From: Hyphomicrobiales bacterium
GTDB lineage: Bacteria > Pseudomonadota > Alphaproteobacteria > Rhizobiales > Beijerinckiaceae
NCBI GenBank assembly: GCA_900473415.1
Contig: UCLR01000020.1
Coordinates: 21,469 to 85,468, forward strand
Length of the DNA: 64,000 bases
Direction: 5' to 3'
In this document: positions 44,096 through 52,928 of the stretch, piece after piece
Layout: each line of letters begins with the position of its first letter
Numbering within the stretch: the first letter of the stretch is position 1
Program-made: the position numbers and the translations under genes
Notes under the pieces: model-generated
Database searches by the model: none
What the model was told of the DNA's origin: nothing
Seen by the model: only the letters and a program-made list of their open reading frames with translations

Positions 44096-45057
44096 TGCGG
44101 CCTCCAGCAGGCGATGCGGCGCTCAGCCTCGCGAATGAGTTGCGGCATTTCATCGGCGCAGGGCTCGATCGCGCGCGGGCAGCGCGGCGAGAAGGGGCAG
44201 CCCTCCGGCATCCGCCCGAGGCGCGGTGGCGTGCCCTCAATCGCGACGAGCGGGCCGACCGGGCCCCCGAGGCTCGGTACGCAGGCCTTGAGCAGTTTCG
44301 TGTAGGGGTGGCGCGGTGACAGTTCGATCGCCTCGACCGGCCCGTCCTCGACGACCTTGCCGCCATACATCACGACGACGCGGTCGACGATCTCGGAGAC
44401 AAGCTGGAGGTTGTGCGAGATGAAGATCACCGCGAGACCGAGGTCGCGGCGCAGCTCGGCGATGAGATCGACGATCTGTGCCTGCACCGTGACGTCGAGC
44501 GCGGTGGTCGGCTCGTCGGCGATCAGGAGGCGCGGCCGGCAGGCGATCGCCATGGCGATCAAGGCGCGCTGACGCATGCCGCCGGAGAACTCGTGGGGAT
44601 AGGAATCCAGACGCTTGCCGGCCTCGCGGATTCCGACCCGCGCCAGCGCCTCTGCAGCGATAATCCTCGCCTCGTTGGCGGAAACCTTGCGGTGGGCACG
44701 GACCACATCGCAGATCTGCCGGCCGATGGTCAGCGCCGGGTTGAGCGAGCTCTGCGGGTCCTGGAAGACCATCGCGATGTCTCGCCCGCGCAGCGCCCTC
44801 ATGCGCGCCTCGCCGGCCGCAAGCAGGTCCTCGCCGTCGAAGAGGATGCGCCCCCCTGTCGGGCGCGCCGGAGCGCCGAGCAGGCGCATCACCGCGAGCA
44901 TGCTGAGGCTCTTGCCCGAGCCGGATTCGCCGACGATGCCGACCGCCTCGCCCGGCGCGATGCTGAGATCGACGCCGCGCACCGCCTCGATCACCCCGCC
45001 ATCGGCCGCACGGAAGCCGACACGCAATCCTTCGATGCTGAGGAGGGGCGTGCTCAT
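44092..45057 (-). CDS. Oligopeptide/dipeptide-type ABC transporter ATPase, DppD-like
   Basis: 321 residues from ATG 45057; the open frame runs further upstream only as a shadow of the permease gene. Walker A GESGSGKS (43-50), signature FSGGMRQR (157-164), Walker B LLIADEPTTALDVT (177-190) and ISHNLQLVSEI are intact. The C-terminus has the oligopeptide-family CPFSPRCPRAIEPC segment, whose Cys residues can hold an iron-sulfur cluster in relatives. Four-base overlaps on both sides join it to the DppC-like and DppF-like genes. Confidence 0.92.
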   Translation of the reverse strand: MSTPLLSIEGLRVGFRAADGGVIEAVRGVDLSIAPGEAVGIVGESGSGKSLSMLAVMRLLGAPARPTGGRILFDGEDLLAAGEARMRALRGRDIAMVFQDPQSSLNPALTIGRQICDVVRAHRKVSANEARIIAAEALARVGIREAGKRLDSYPHEFSGGMRQRALIAMAIACRPRLLIADEPTTALDVTVQAQIVDLIAELRRDLGLAVIFISHNLQLVSEIVDRVVVMYGGKVVEDGPVEAIELSPRHPYTKLLKACVPSLGGPVGPLVAIEGTPPRLGRMPEGCPFSPRCPRAIEPCADEMPQLIREAERRIACWRPQ

Positions 45058-45938
45058 GCGACCAGCGTCCTGGCTTCGCTGCGCGGGTCGAACAGCTCGC
45101 GCACGGCGTCTCCCAGCAGGTTGAAGCCGATCACGGTCAGCGAGATGGCGAGGCCCGGGAAAACCGGCAGCCACCATTCGCCCGAGTAGATGGCGTTGCG
45201 CGCGTCCGAGAGCATCGTGCCCCAACTCGGCTGCGGCGGCTGTACGCCCAGGCCCACGAAGCTGATCGAGGCCTCGATCACGATGCCGATCGCGACGAGG
45301 AGCGTTCCCTGGACGATGATGGGCGAAAGGCAATTGGGCAGGATATCGCCGAGCAGGATGTCCCGGTGCGAGGCGCCCTGCAGATGGCGCGCCTTGACGT
45401 AGTCGGCGCCGACGATGCGCTTGGCGACCCCGTAGATGACGCGGGCGAAGACCGGCGAGAAAAGGCAGCCGACGAGCACGACGATCTTGACTTCGTTCGG
45501 CAGCACGAACGGGCCGATCGGTAGCGGACCGACGCCGAGGATGCCGACGATCGCGATGGCCCAGACCAGGAGCGGGATCGAAGCGATACCGTCGACGATC
45601 CGCATCACCACCTGCTCGCCGAGACCGCCCTTGTAGGCCGCGAAGAGCCCGGCCGAGACGCCGAGAAGCGCGCCGATCAGCACAGCCCCGATGCCGACGG
45701 CGAGCGAGGCGCGGGCACCGAAGATGATGCGGCTCAGCACATCGCGGCCGGCCTGGTCGGTGCCGAGCCAATGCGCCGCGTCGGGCGCCGACAATCGATC
45801 CTCGACGCTGAGCGCGACCGGATCGTAGGGCGCGATCAGCGGGGCGAAGATCGCGGCGAGCAGGATCAGCGCGACGATGCCGGCCCCCAGCCAGCCGCTC
45901 CAGTCGATGCCGCGCAGGACCTGTCCGAGCCGTCTCAT
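45054..45938 (-). CDS. Oligopeptide/dipeptide-type ABC transporter permease, DppC-like
   Basis: 294 residues with an N-terminal helix, the LAPYDPVALSVEDRL-like periplasmic segment AAIFAPLIAPYDPVALSVED (about 28-47), then LGTDQAGRDVLSRIIFGARA, the strongest family mark. About six helices and the cytoplasmic loop YVKARHLQGASHRDILLGDI follow (EAA-type). It forms the membrane pair with the DppB-like protein. Overlaps with neighbours (4 bases each side) show one co-translated operon. Confidence 0.92.
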   Translation of the reverse strand: MRRLGQVLRGIDWSGWLGAGIVALILLAAIFAPLIAPYDPVALSVEDRLSAPDAAHWLGTDQAGRDVLSRIIFGARASLAVGIGAVLIGALLGVSAGLFAAYKGGLGEQVVMRIVDGIASIPLLVWAIAIVGILGVGPLPIGPFVLPNEVKIVVLVGCLFSPVFARVIYGVAKRIVGADYVKARHLQGASHRDILLGDILPNCLSPIIVQGTLLVAIGIVIEASISFVGLGVQPPQPSWGTMLSDARNAIYSGEWWLPVFPGLAISLTVIGFNLLGDAVRELFDPRSEARTLVA

Positions 45939-46879
45939 GCCGCAGCCCTCTGGCGCGGATCGAGCAGTCGGTTGATCAGGTCGGCGCCGAGATTGGCGAA
46001 GACGAAGATCGTGGTGAAGAGGAAGACGATACCCTGCAGGAGCAGGAAGTCGCGCTGCGAGATGGCGTTGAGCAGTGCCCGCGACAGGCCGGGCACGTTG
46101 AAGACCTGCTCGATGATCAGTGCCCAGCCGAACATGTAGCCGAAGGAGAGCGCAGCGAGATTGACCACCGGCGGCAGCGCGTTGACGAGCGCGTAAAACA
46201 CGACCTGCCCCGAGGAGAGCCCCATGGCGCGGGCGGTGCGGACATAATCGCCGCGCAAAGTCTCCTGCAGGCTCGCCTGCGTCATCCGCGCGAGCACCGC
46301 GACATAGTAGACCGCGAGCGAGACCGACGGCATCAGGATCGTCGAGAGATGGGGCCAGAGTCCCGCCGAAAGTGGCTGATAGCCGCCGGGCGGCAGCCAG
46401 CGCAGATCGACCGCGACGAAACGGATCAGGACGATGCCGAGCCAGAAGGCCGGGATCGACAGGCCGAGCACCGAGGCGAAGCGGCTCAGCCGGTCGAAGG
46501 CCCCGCCCGGTCGCAGCGCCGCCAGGATGCCGATACCGATGCCGAAGACCAGCGCGATCGCGAAGGCGAACAGCACGATCGAGAGCGTCACCGGCAGTGC
46601 GTTCACGATCTCGGTCGCGACATCGCGGCCCGTGACGAAGGACTTGCCGAAATCCCCGCGCAGGACGTCGCGGAGCCAGGTGGCGTATTGCGCGAGGAAA
46701 GGCTGGTCGAGGCCGTGCGCCTGCTCGAACTGCGCGATCTGCTCGGCATTGGCGTCAGCGCCGAGCACGATCCGGGCCGGGGAACCGGGACCGGATCGCG
46801 TCAGCGCGAACAACGCCAAACCGACGAAGAACAGGGTTCCGATCGAGGAGACGATCCGACCTGCGACGAGGCGAAGCAT
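45935..46879 (-). CDS. Oligopeptide/dipeptide-type ABC transporter permease, DppB-like
   Basis: 314 residues. Family marks: an N-terminal helix, then FEQAHGLDQPFLAQYATWLR, GDFGKSFVTGRDV and the coupling loop RGDYVRTARAMGLSSGQVVF. Six helices are apparent. It is the first membrane gene after the binding protein (gap 6 bases) and overlaps the DppC-like gene by four bases. Confidence 0.92.
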   Translation of the reverse strand: MLRLVAGRIVSSIGTLFFVGLALFALTRSGPGSPARIVLGADANAEQIAQFEQAHGLDQPFLAQYATWLRDVLRGDFGKSFVTGRDVATEIVNALPVTLSIVLFAFAIALVFGIGIGILAALRPGGAFDRLSRFASVLGLSIPAFWLGIVLIRFVAVDLRWLPPGGYQPLSAGLWPHLSTILMPSVSLAVYYVAVLARMTQASLQETLRGDYVRTARAMGLSSGQVVFYALVNALPPVVNLAALSFGYMFGWALIIEQVFNVPGLSRALLNAISQRDFLLLQGIVFLFTTIFVFANLGADLINRLLDPRQRAAA

Positions 46880-46885
46880 GACCGC

Positions 46886-48445
46886 TCAGACCTTGACCTC
46901 ACCGACGCTCATGGTCAGCGCCTGATTGACCTTGAAGCCCTGCACGCCTTGCCGCCACAGATTCGAGGCATGAACGAAGCCGAGCACGCCGATCGGGGCA
47001 TCCTTGGCCATGACCATCTGCATCTTGGCGTAGATGTCCTTCAGCTTGGCCTGCTCGGTCTCGGCGAAGGCCGCTGCCATCAGGGCGGCGAGTTCGGGAT
47101 TGTCGTAGCCCGTGCTCTTCGACAGGAATTGCCCGGGTATCACCGTATTGGCGATGACATAGGTCGGTTCGCCCGGCGACATGAAGACCTGCATCGCCAT
47201 CTGGTGCTCGCCGCGGGCGATCTGCTGGATCAGCACCGAGAACTCGTAGACCTTGAGGTTGATCTTCACGCCGATCTTGGCGAGCTGCGCCTGCAGGAAG
47301 ATCGCGGCGTCCTTGGTGTCGAGCAGATAGGGCTCGGCCTGGATGCTGATGTCGATCTCTGCGCCATTCGGATATTTCGACTTGGCGAGGAACTCCTTCG
47401 CCCGATCGAGGTCGAAGGCGAGTTCCTTGTCGGCCTCGGGATTGAACCACCAACCGCGCGGCGGCGCGAGCACGCCGGTCGGATCGAGCAGCCCGTAATA
47501 GACCTTCTCGGCGATGGTCTTGCGGTCGATCGCGCAGGAGAGCGCCTTACGGAAGTTCACGTCGTCGAGCGGCGGCTTCAGATTGTTCGTGAACATCAGC
47601 AGGGCGCCGCCCAGCGTCGGCCGCGAGGCGCCGGCGACGTTCGGCATGGTTTTCAGCCGGTTGAACTCGCGCGGCGGCGGCGCGCTGATGATGTCGACCT
47701 GCCCGGTCAGGAGATAGGCGACGCGGGTCGCGTCTTCCGGGATCATCTTGACGACGAGGCGGTCCCAGGCCGGAAAGTCCTTGCGCCAATAATTCGGGTT
47801 CTTCTTGAAGCTGATGTAATCGTTCGGCTTCCATTCCTCGAAAACGCCGAAGCCCGTGCCGACGCCCGCGGGCTTCGACTTGAAGTAGTCGTCGCCATGC
47901 TCCTTGCGCGAGCCGGCGGGGAAGATGCCCATGTATTTGGTGAGGAAGTAGACCCACTGGCCATAGGGCTCGGAGAGCTCGAACTGCACCTTGAGTGGAC
48001 CGAGCACCGTGACCTTGGCGATCTTGGTGAAGAGCGGACGACGCAGCGCCTTGTTGCCTGCATCGAGCAGGTAGTCGAACGAGTATTTGACGTCCTCGGC
48101 CGTCAACTTCTTGCCGTTGTGAAAGGTGACGTCGTCGCGCAGCTCGAAGGTATAGGTCTTCTTGTCCGCGGAGATTTCGGGCAGCGCCTTGGCGAGCTGC
48201 GGCTTCAGCACGCCGTCCGCATCGTATTCGACGAGATTCTCGAACACGGTCTGTCCGAGGATCATCGCGTCGTGATTAAGCTGATTGATCGGATCGATCG
48301 TAATCGGATTGCTCGGCAGAACCACGGTGAGCGTCTTGCCATTGTTCGGCTGCGCATGGAGAAGGCTGGCGGGTAGCAGCGACGCGAACGCGGCACCGGC
48401 GCCGACCCCCAGCATTTCCCGGCGATTCATCGGCAGTTTGGCCAT
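46886..48445 (-). CDS. Oligopeptide-type ABC transporter substrate-binding protein
   Basis: 519 residues from ATG 48445. The N-terminus MAKLPMNRREMLGVGAG followed by a hydrophobic run ending LLHAQ looks like a Tat signal (RR at 8-9), so export may occur folded. Family 5 marks include NHDAMILGQTVFENLVEYDA and TFELRDDVTFHNGKKLTAED, plus a peptide-binding-type lobe with RVAYLLTGQVDI. It captures the solute in the periplasm and leads the operon with the DppBCDF-like importer, HyuA, HyuB and the aldolase-like enzyme. Transcribed divergently from a LysR gene. Confidence 0.9.
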   Translation of the reverse strand: MAKLPMNRREMLGVGAGAAFASLLPASLLHAQPNNGKTLTVVLPSNPITIDPINQLNHDAMILGQTVFENLVEYDADGVLKPQLAKALPEISADKKTYTFELRDDVTFHNGKKLTAEDVKYSFDYLLDAGNKALRRPLFTKIAKVTVLGPLKVQFELSEPYGQWVYFLTKYMGIFPAGSRKEHGDDYFKSKPAGVGTGFGVFEEWKPNDYISFKKNPNYWRKDFPAWDRLVVKMIPEDATRVAYLLTGQVDIISAPPPREFNRLKTMPNVAGASRPTLGGALLMFTNNLKPPLDDVNFRKALSCAIDRKTIAEKVYYGLLDPTGVLAPPRGWWFNPEADKELAFDLDRAKEFLAKSKYPNGAEIDISIQAEPYLLDTKDAAIFLQAQLAKIGVKINLKVYEFSVLIQQIARGEHQMAMQVFMSPGEPTYVIANTVIPGQFLSKSTGYDNPELAALMAAAFAETEQAKLKDIYAKMQMVMAKDAPIGVLGFVHASNLWRQGVQGFKVNQALTMSVGEVKV

Positions 48446-48589
48446 CGAACATCCCCTCTTATGTGGCAGAGCCCTGTCGGCGCAGGATGCTCTCGCGGCG
48501 CCGGTTTCACGCAACGTAACATCGCGCCGGCAAGGAATTAAAATAAGAAGTCTTGGCCGCTTGATTGCCTTTCACTATCGTGTTGGCTG
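48446..48589. promoter_or_regulatory. Divergent promoter region between ABC/hydantoinase operon and lysR-type gene
   Basis: 144 bases. An AT-rich block GGAATTAAAATAAGAAGTCTT (about 48532-48553) is the likely promoter core, and AAGA-AG-TCTT within it is a small dyad. LysR proteins typically bind such divergent regions at T-N11-A sites. No single best site could be fixed by eye. Confidence 0.45.
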
Positions 48590-49489
48590 ATGCGCTACAC
48601 GTTCGGGCAGGCTGAGGCGTTCTACTGGGTGGCGCGGCTCGGCGGCTTCCGCGCCGCAGCCAGCCATCTCAACCTGTCGCAGCCAACGGTGAGCTTGCGT
48701 GTCAAGGAGCTGGAACGGATCCTCGGCGGTGAGCTGTTCGACCGCTCGCTCTATCGGCCGATGCCGACGGCGCTGGGATCGGCGATCTACGCCGATGTCG
48801 AGCGGATCCTCGCTCATGCCGAGCAGGTGCAGCGCCGCTCGAAGGACGGCCTGACCGGCCGTAGGCTGCTGCGTATCGGCGCCGCGGATTCCTTCGCTGC
48901 ACGTGTGCTGCCCGAGCTGCTGGCCTCGCTCGCGGCGCGTCACACCGAGTTGCAGGTCGACGTCACGGTCGATTTCAGCACGAAGCTGGAGCAACTCCTG
49001 CTCGACCGCGCGATCGACATTGCCTTCTTGTCGCAGCCGCGCGCCCATGAAGGCATTACGGTGGTGCCGCTCTGGCTCATCGACCTGATCTGGGTGATCG
49101 GCGAGGCCCTGCCTTTCTCAGGCAATGTCGCTACGCCCGAGAATCTCGTCGATCTGCCGATCTTCACCAACAGCTCGCCGTCCGGTCTCTTCACCACGAT
49201 CCAGCTTTGGTTCGGTACAAGAGGCTTGAAGCCTGTCCGGCTCAATACCTGCAACCCCTTGACCGTGATCGCGCGGCTCGCCAGCGCGGGTACGGGAGCG
49301 GCCATGATCCCGCGTGAGATGATCCACTACGCGGGAGATGACATCGTGCTGCGTGTGCTCGAAGCCGATCCGCCGATCCCCTCGCATAATCTTTGCGCGA
49401 TGTGGTGGACTAAGGATGCCGGCGAAGAAAGCCGCTATCTCGCCGATCTCGCCAAAGAGATCGCCTGCAGGTCGGCAAAACGAGATTGA
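48590..49489 (+). CDS. LysR-family transcription regulator
   Basis: 299 residues. The N-terminal winged helix (about 1-62) reads FYWVARLGGFRAAASHLNLS, QPTVSLRVKELERILG and ELFDRS, the standard LysR pattern. The rest is a two-lobe periplasmic-binding-protein-like effector domain (about 88-290). It is transcribed divergently from the eight-gene ABC/hydantoinase operon, 144 bases away, the usual place for a LysR activator of that operon. The effector is probably the transported compound or a breakdown product. Confidence 0.92.
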   Translation: MRYTFGQAEAFYWVARLGGFRAAASHLNLSQPTVSLRVKELERILGGELFDRSLYRPMPTALGSAIYADVERILAHAEQVQRRSKDGLTGRRLLRIGAADSFAARVLPELLASLAARHTELQVDVTVDFSTKLEQLLLDRAIDIAFLSQPRAHEGITVVPLWLIDLIWVIGEALPFSGNVATPENLVDLPIFTNSSPSGLFTTIQLWFGTRGLKPVRLNTCNPLTVIARLASAGTGAAMIPREMIHYAGDDIVLRVLEADPPIPSHNLCAMWWTKDAGEESRYLADLAKEIACRSAKRD

Positions 49490-49549
49490 AAGACAGGAAC
49501 TCCGACGACGGCTGACCGGCAGGGAGCGCGAACGCGACCGGGCGGATGT

Positions 49550-49594
49550 CGAATGTCCGGTTTGCGACGGCGGTTCAACGTCTGCTGTTGGCGC
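49550..49594 (+). repeat. Interspersed intergenic repeat, copy C
   Basis: GAATGTCCGGTTTGCG, then TTCAACGTCTGC and TTGGCGC align in register to copies A and B without gaps. Confidence 0.55.
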
Positions 49595-49749
49595 GACGCC
49601 GACGGCACACACGCTTCAAACTGCGTGCGGCCGTTTTGGCGCGATGCTTTCAGGCGTCCGCTTTGAAATCGAAGCAGCGGAATGGGGTGATCGCTTCGAG
49701 ATCGGCCTGAGGGCCGATTCCGGGATCTGTCGGGACGGCCACGCGCTAG

Positions 49750-49860
49750 GTCACCGAAGCGACGTGCGAGGCCAAGGCCGCCTTCGGCAAGGACGAGGTC
49801 TATTTGGAGAAGTTCGTCGGGCGGGCCCGGCATGTCGAGAGCCAGATCCGCGGGCGCCTC
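49750..49860 (+). pseudogene. Biotin carboxylase-like gene fragment
   Basis: Immediately after an in-frame stop, 37 codons read EAKAAFGKDEVYLEKFV, then GRARHVESQI, which resembles the ATP-grasp segment of biotin carboxylases (EAxxAFGxxxVxxEKxVxxxRHIExQ). Both sides lack any continuation of a roughly 450-residue enzyme, so this is a scrap of a lost gene. Confidence 0.45.
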
Positions 49861-50007
49861 TTTTCGGACCTGAGCGATGGGGGCCAGCACTGCGCGCGTT
49901 TTATCAGCCTCGCCAAGGGATCGTCGCGTTAACCCAAATACTGAGCCGCTCCGGACATCGCAGCCTTGCCGCCATCTTGACAGCAAGACCGGTTAGCCAA
50001 TAGCGTA

Positions 50008-50038
50008 TCAAATAACAAAATGACGTTTCATTATTTGA
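50008..50038. promoter_or_regulatory. Inverted repeat upstream of iclR-type gene, probable operator
   Basis: TCAAATAA (50008-50015) and TTATTTGA (50031-50038) are perfect inverted eight-base arms with 15 bases between; inside lies a second dyad AATGA-CGTT-TCATT. It is 21 bases before the TTG start of the IclR gene and very AT-rich for this genome. Self-control by IclR, a known habit of the family, is the simplest reading. Confidence 0.6.
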
Positions 50039-50059
50039 AACGAAATATGAGGAACGCTC

Positions 50060-50854
50060 TTGTCGACGGATCTGCCAAAAGCGGTGGCGAAACCTGCGCC
50101 TGCTGGCACCAGCACACTCGATCTCGCGCTTCACGCGGTCGAGTATCTGGTGCAGCAGAGCCGCCCGGCTTCGCTCGCGCAGATCGCCGAAGCACTCTCC
50201 GCATCGAAGGCGACGATCTATCGTCATCTGGTGACGCTGCAGCGTCACGGCTTCGTCCGGCAGGACACCGAGACCGGCCGTTACGAGGCCGGGATCAAGC
50301 TGATGGCGCTGGGTGAGGCCCTGCGGCAGCGTTTCGACATCGTCAGTGCCGCGCGCGAGGAGCTGATGACGCTGCGTGACCGCACTGGCCAGGCCGTCAC
50401 GGTCTGCGCCGCGGTCGATAACGAACTGATCGTCCTGGAATTGATCCAGGGCCGCACGCTCATCGAATTCTCGACCAGGCCCGGTACGCGACTAGCCTTC
50501 CACGCCAGCGCCCATGGCAAGATCTGGCTCGCCTTCGGCTCTCGGGAGCGCACGGCCGCTATCGCCAGCGGCCCGTTGGAGGCATGGACGCCGGCGACGA
50601 TCGTTTCGCGCGAAGCCCTGCTTGCCGATCTGGACGCCGTCCGCGCCCGCGGCTGGGCCACCGCGCCGAACGAGGTCATCACCGGCGTCAACACTGTGGC
50701 AGCGCCGGTCTTCGACCACCGCAAGGTTCTCGTCGGTTCGATCGCCATCGTGGGCGCGACGCAGTTCATCCCGCCCGTTCCCGATCCCGAACAGATCCGC
50801 GAGGTCGTCGGCAGCGCCGCACGCATCTCGCGCGGCTTGACCTGGAAAGACTGA
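50060..50854 (+). CDS. IclR-family transcription regulator
   Basis: 264 residues from TTG 50060, with GAGGAA six bases upstream. The N-terminal winged helix (about 18-80) has ALHAVEYLVQQSRPASLAQI and KATIYRHLVTLQRHGFV. The C-terminal effector domain (about 95-262) shows GQAVTVCAAVDNELIVLELI, FHASAHGKIWLAF and GWATAPNEVITGVNTVAAPV, all standard for IclR. It heads the plus-strand operon with HyuA, HyuB and the Liv-type importer (next start 4 bases after its stop), so it likely controls that operon and itself. Confidence 0.93.
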   Translation: MSTDLPKAVAKPAPAGTSTLDLALHAVEYLVQQSRPASLAQIAEALSASKATIYRHLVTLQRHGFVRQDTETGRYEAGIKLMALGEALRQRFDIVSAAREELMTLRDRTGQAVTVCAAVDNELIVLELIQGRTLIEFSTRPGTRLAFHASAHGKIWLAFGSRERTAAIASGPLEAWTPATIVSREALLADLDAVRARGWATAPNEVITGVNTVAAPVFDHRKVLVGSIAIVGATQFIPPVPDPEQIREVVGSAARISRGLTWKD

Positions 50855-50858
50855 GGAC

Positions 50859-52922
50859 ATGACCTACTCGCTGGCCGTCGATATCGGCGGCACCTTCACC
50901 GATATCGTTCTGCGCGACTCGCACGGTGGTCTCAGCGTCGACAAGACCCTGACCACGCATCACGACCTGCTGGAAGGCTTCTTCCGGGGCGTCGACTCGG
51001 TCCTCAGCAAGGCTGGCATCGCCGCCGGCGCGGTCGACGGCGTCGTGGTCCATGCCACCACCGTCGTGACCAACGCGCTGATCGAGCGCAAAGGCCTGCC
51101 GACGGCCCTCGTCGTCACCGAAGGCTTCAGCGACGTGCTCTCGATCCGCAACGAGCACCGCTATGACATGTACGACCCGCAGATCGAGTTCCCCGAACCG
51201 CTGGTCACGCGCGAGCTGACCTTCGGGCTGAAGGAACGCGTCCTGTCCGACGGCACGGTGGCGCTCGCGCCGACGCCCGAGGACATCGCCAAGCTCGAGG
51301 CCGACATCCGGGCCAGCGGCGCGCGGGCCGTCGCGATCTGCTTCCTCAATAGCTTCGCCAATCCGGACAACGAGGCGTTGGTCGCGGCTGCGCTGTCGCG
51401 CGAACTCAACGACGTCTTCATCTGCACCTCGGCCGAGGTCGCGCCGCAGATCCGTGAGTACCAGCGCGCCTCGACGGCGACCGTGAACGCCTATGCGATG
51501 CCGATCTCGCAACCTTATCTCAAGCGCTTGAGCGACCGGCTGCGCGTCGAGGGCTTCGCCAACACCCCCCTGATCATGCTCTCCTCCGGTGGTGTCGTCG
51601 GGGCGGAGACGGCGGGCCGGAACCCGGTCCGCATGATCGAGAGCGGTCCTGCCGCCGGCGCGCTCGCGGCCTGCCACTATGCGGAACTCCTCGGCATCGA
51701 CCGGTTGATGTCCTTCGACATGGGCGGCACCACCGCCAAGGCCTGCCTCATCGAAAATCGCACGCCGTTGATCACCGGGCTCTTCGAGGTCGACCGTCGC
51801 TATCGCTTCCGCGAGGGTAGCGGTCTGCCCGTGACCGTGCCGTCGATCGACCTGATCGAGATCGGCGCAGGCGGCGGCAGCATCGCCCATGTCGACGATC
51901 TCGGCCTGCTCAAGGTCGGCCCCGAGAGCGCGGGATCCAATCCCGGCCCGGCCTGCTACGGGCGCGGCGGGCAAAATGCTACCGTCACCGATGCCGATCT
52001 CGTGCTGGGCCTCATCGATGCCGAGAACTTCCTCGGCGGCGACATGTCGCTCAACAAGGCGGCTTGCGACGCCGCGATGGCCCGGCTCGGCAAGGCGCTC
52101 GGCCTTAGCGCCGTGCAGGCGGCGCGCGGCATCTATCGCATCGTCACGGAGGCGATGGCCTCGGCGGCGCGCACCCATGCGACCGATCGTGGCGTTGACT
52201 ATCGGGGCCTGCCGCTCTTCGCCTTCGGCGGCGCCGGACCGCTTCACGCCTGCGGCGTTGCCGATCTGCTCCAGAGCACAAGCGTGATCGTGCCGCCGCA
52301 ATCGAGCGTGCTCTCCGCCTTCGGCACTCTGGTCACCCCCGTCCGGCTCGACCTCGTGCGTAGCGACCTGACGCGGATCGACCAGCTCGACTGGGTGCGT
52401 GTCGATCGCGTGATCGGCGAACTCGAAAGCGAAGGGCTGGTGGCGCTCGGCGAATCCGGCTGCGTCGCTTCCGACGTCACGATCCTCGTCGGCGCTGACA
52501 TGCGCTATGTCGGTCAGCAGCATGAGGTCACGGTCATCTTCGAGACCGACCCGCGTCAGAGCCGGGACGGCGCGGCGCTGACTACTCAATTCGAGGCAGC
52601 TTACCGCACCCTCTACGGCGTGAACCCCTCGCATGTGCCGATCGAGCTCGTAACCTGGCGCGTCGTCGCGCGTGGCCCGCTGCCCCAGTTCGACGGCCAG
52701 GCCAGGGCGCAGATCCCGGCCGGCGCGCCCAAGCGCCATCGCACCGTTCATGCCTGGGAGGATGGCCAGTCCGTTCCCGTCTACGAGCGCTCGGCGCTCG
52801 CCATCGGCCAGACCATTGCTGGCCCCGCCATCATCGAGGAGCGCGAGACCACGACCGCGCTGCCACCCGGCTGGAGCGCGACGATCGACGCGCTCGGCTG
52901 CATCGTTGCCACGAAAGGCTGA
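50859..52922 (+). CDS. hyuA: Hydantoinase A / oxoprolinase family subunit (second copy)
   Basis: 687 residues, ATG 50859 just after TGAGGAC. ATP-binding marks: SLAVDIGGTFTDIVLRD (4-20), VVHATTVVTNALIERKG (62-78), SFDMGGTTAKACLIEN (about 286-301) and EIGAGGGSIAHVD (about 335-347). It differs from the first HyuA in most of its length, so it is a separate paralog and not a recent duplicate. It works with the HyuB encoded 6 bases downstream in ATP-dependent opening of a cyclic amide such as a hydantoin. The operon supplies a branched-chain-amino-acid-type importer for the substrate. Confidence 0.93.
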   Translation: MTYSLAVDIGGTFTDIVLRDSHGGLSVDKTLTTHHDLLEGFFRGVDSVLSKAGIAAGAVDGVVVHATTVVTNALIERKGLPTALVVTEGFSDVLSIRNEHRYDMYDPQIEFPEPLVTRELTFGLKERVLSDGTVALAPTPEDIAKLEADIRASGARAVAICFLNSFANPDNEALVAAALSRELNDVFICTSAEVAPQIREYQRASTATVNAYAMPISQPYLKRLSDRLRVEGFANTPLIMLSSGGVVGAETAGRNPVRMIESGPAAGALAACHYAELLGIDRLMSFDMGGTTAKACLIENRTPLITGLFEVDRRYRFREGSGLPVTVPSIDLIEIGAGGGSIAHVDDLGLLKVGPESAGSNPGPACYGRGGQNATVTDADLVLGLIDAENFLGGDMSLNKAACDAAMARLGKALGLSAVQAARGIYRIVTEAMASAARTHATDRGVDYRGLPLFAFGGAGPLHACGVADLLQSTSVIVPPQSSVLSAFGTLVTPVRLDLVRSDLTRIDQLDWVRVDRVIGELESEGLVALGESGCVASDVTILVGADMRYVGQQHEVTVIFETDPRQSRDGAALTTQFEAAYRTLYGVNPSHVPIELVTWRVVARGPLPQFDGQARAQIPAGAPKRHRTVHAWEDGQSVPVYERSALAIGQTIAGPAIIEERETTTALPPGWSATIDALGCIVATKG

Positions 52923-52928
52923 AACGCG

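Larger units (their letters stand above)
49490..50059. other. Gap with repeat copy C and a gene fragment
   Basis: 570 bases between the LysR and IclR genes. It contains repeat copy C (49550-49594), a biotin-carboxylase-like scrap (49750-49860) and the inverted repeat ahead of the IclR gene (50008-50038). Longer open frames in this gap lack family signal. The last 80 bases are clearly AT-richer than average, as expected for a promoter. Confidence 0.5.

Noticed and set aside
46349..48376. 675-residue plus-strand frame under the Dpp-type genes
   Set aside because: Antisense to the permease and binding-protein genes, which carry full family motifs.
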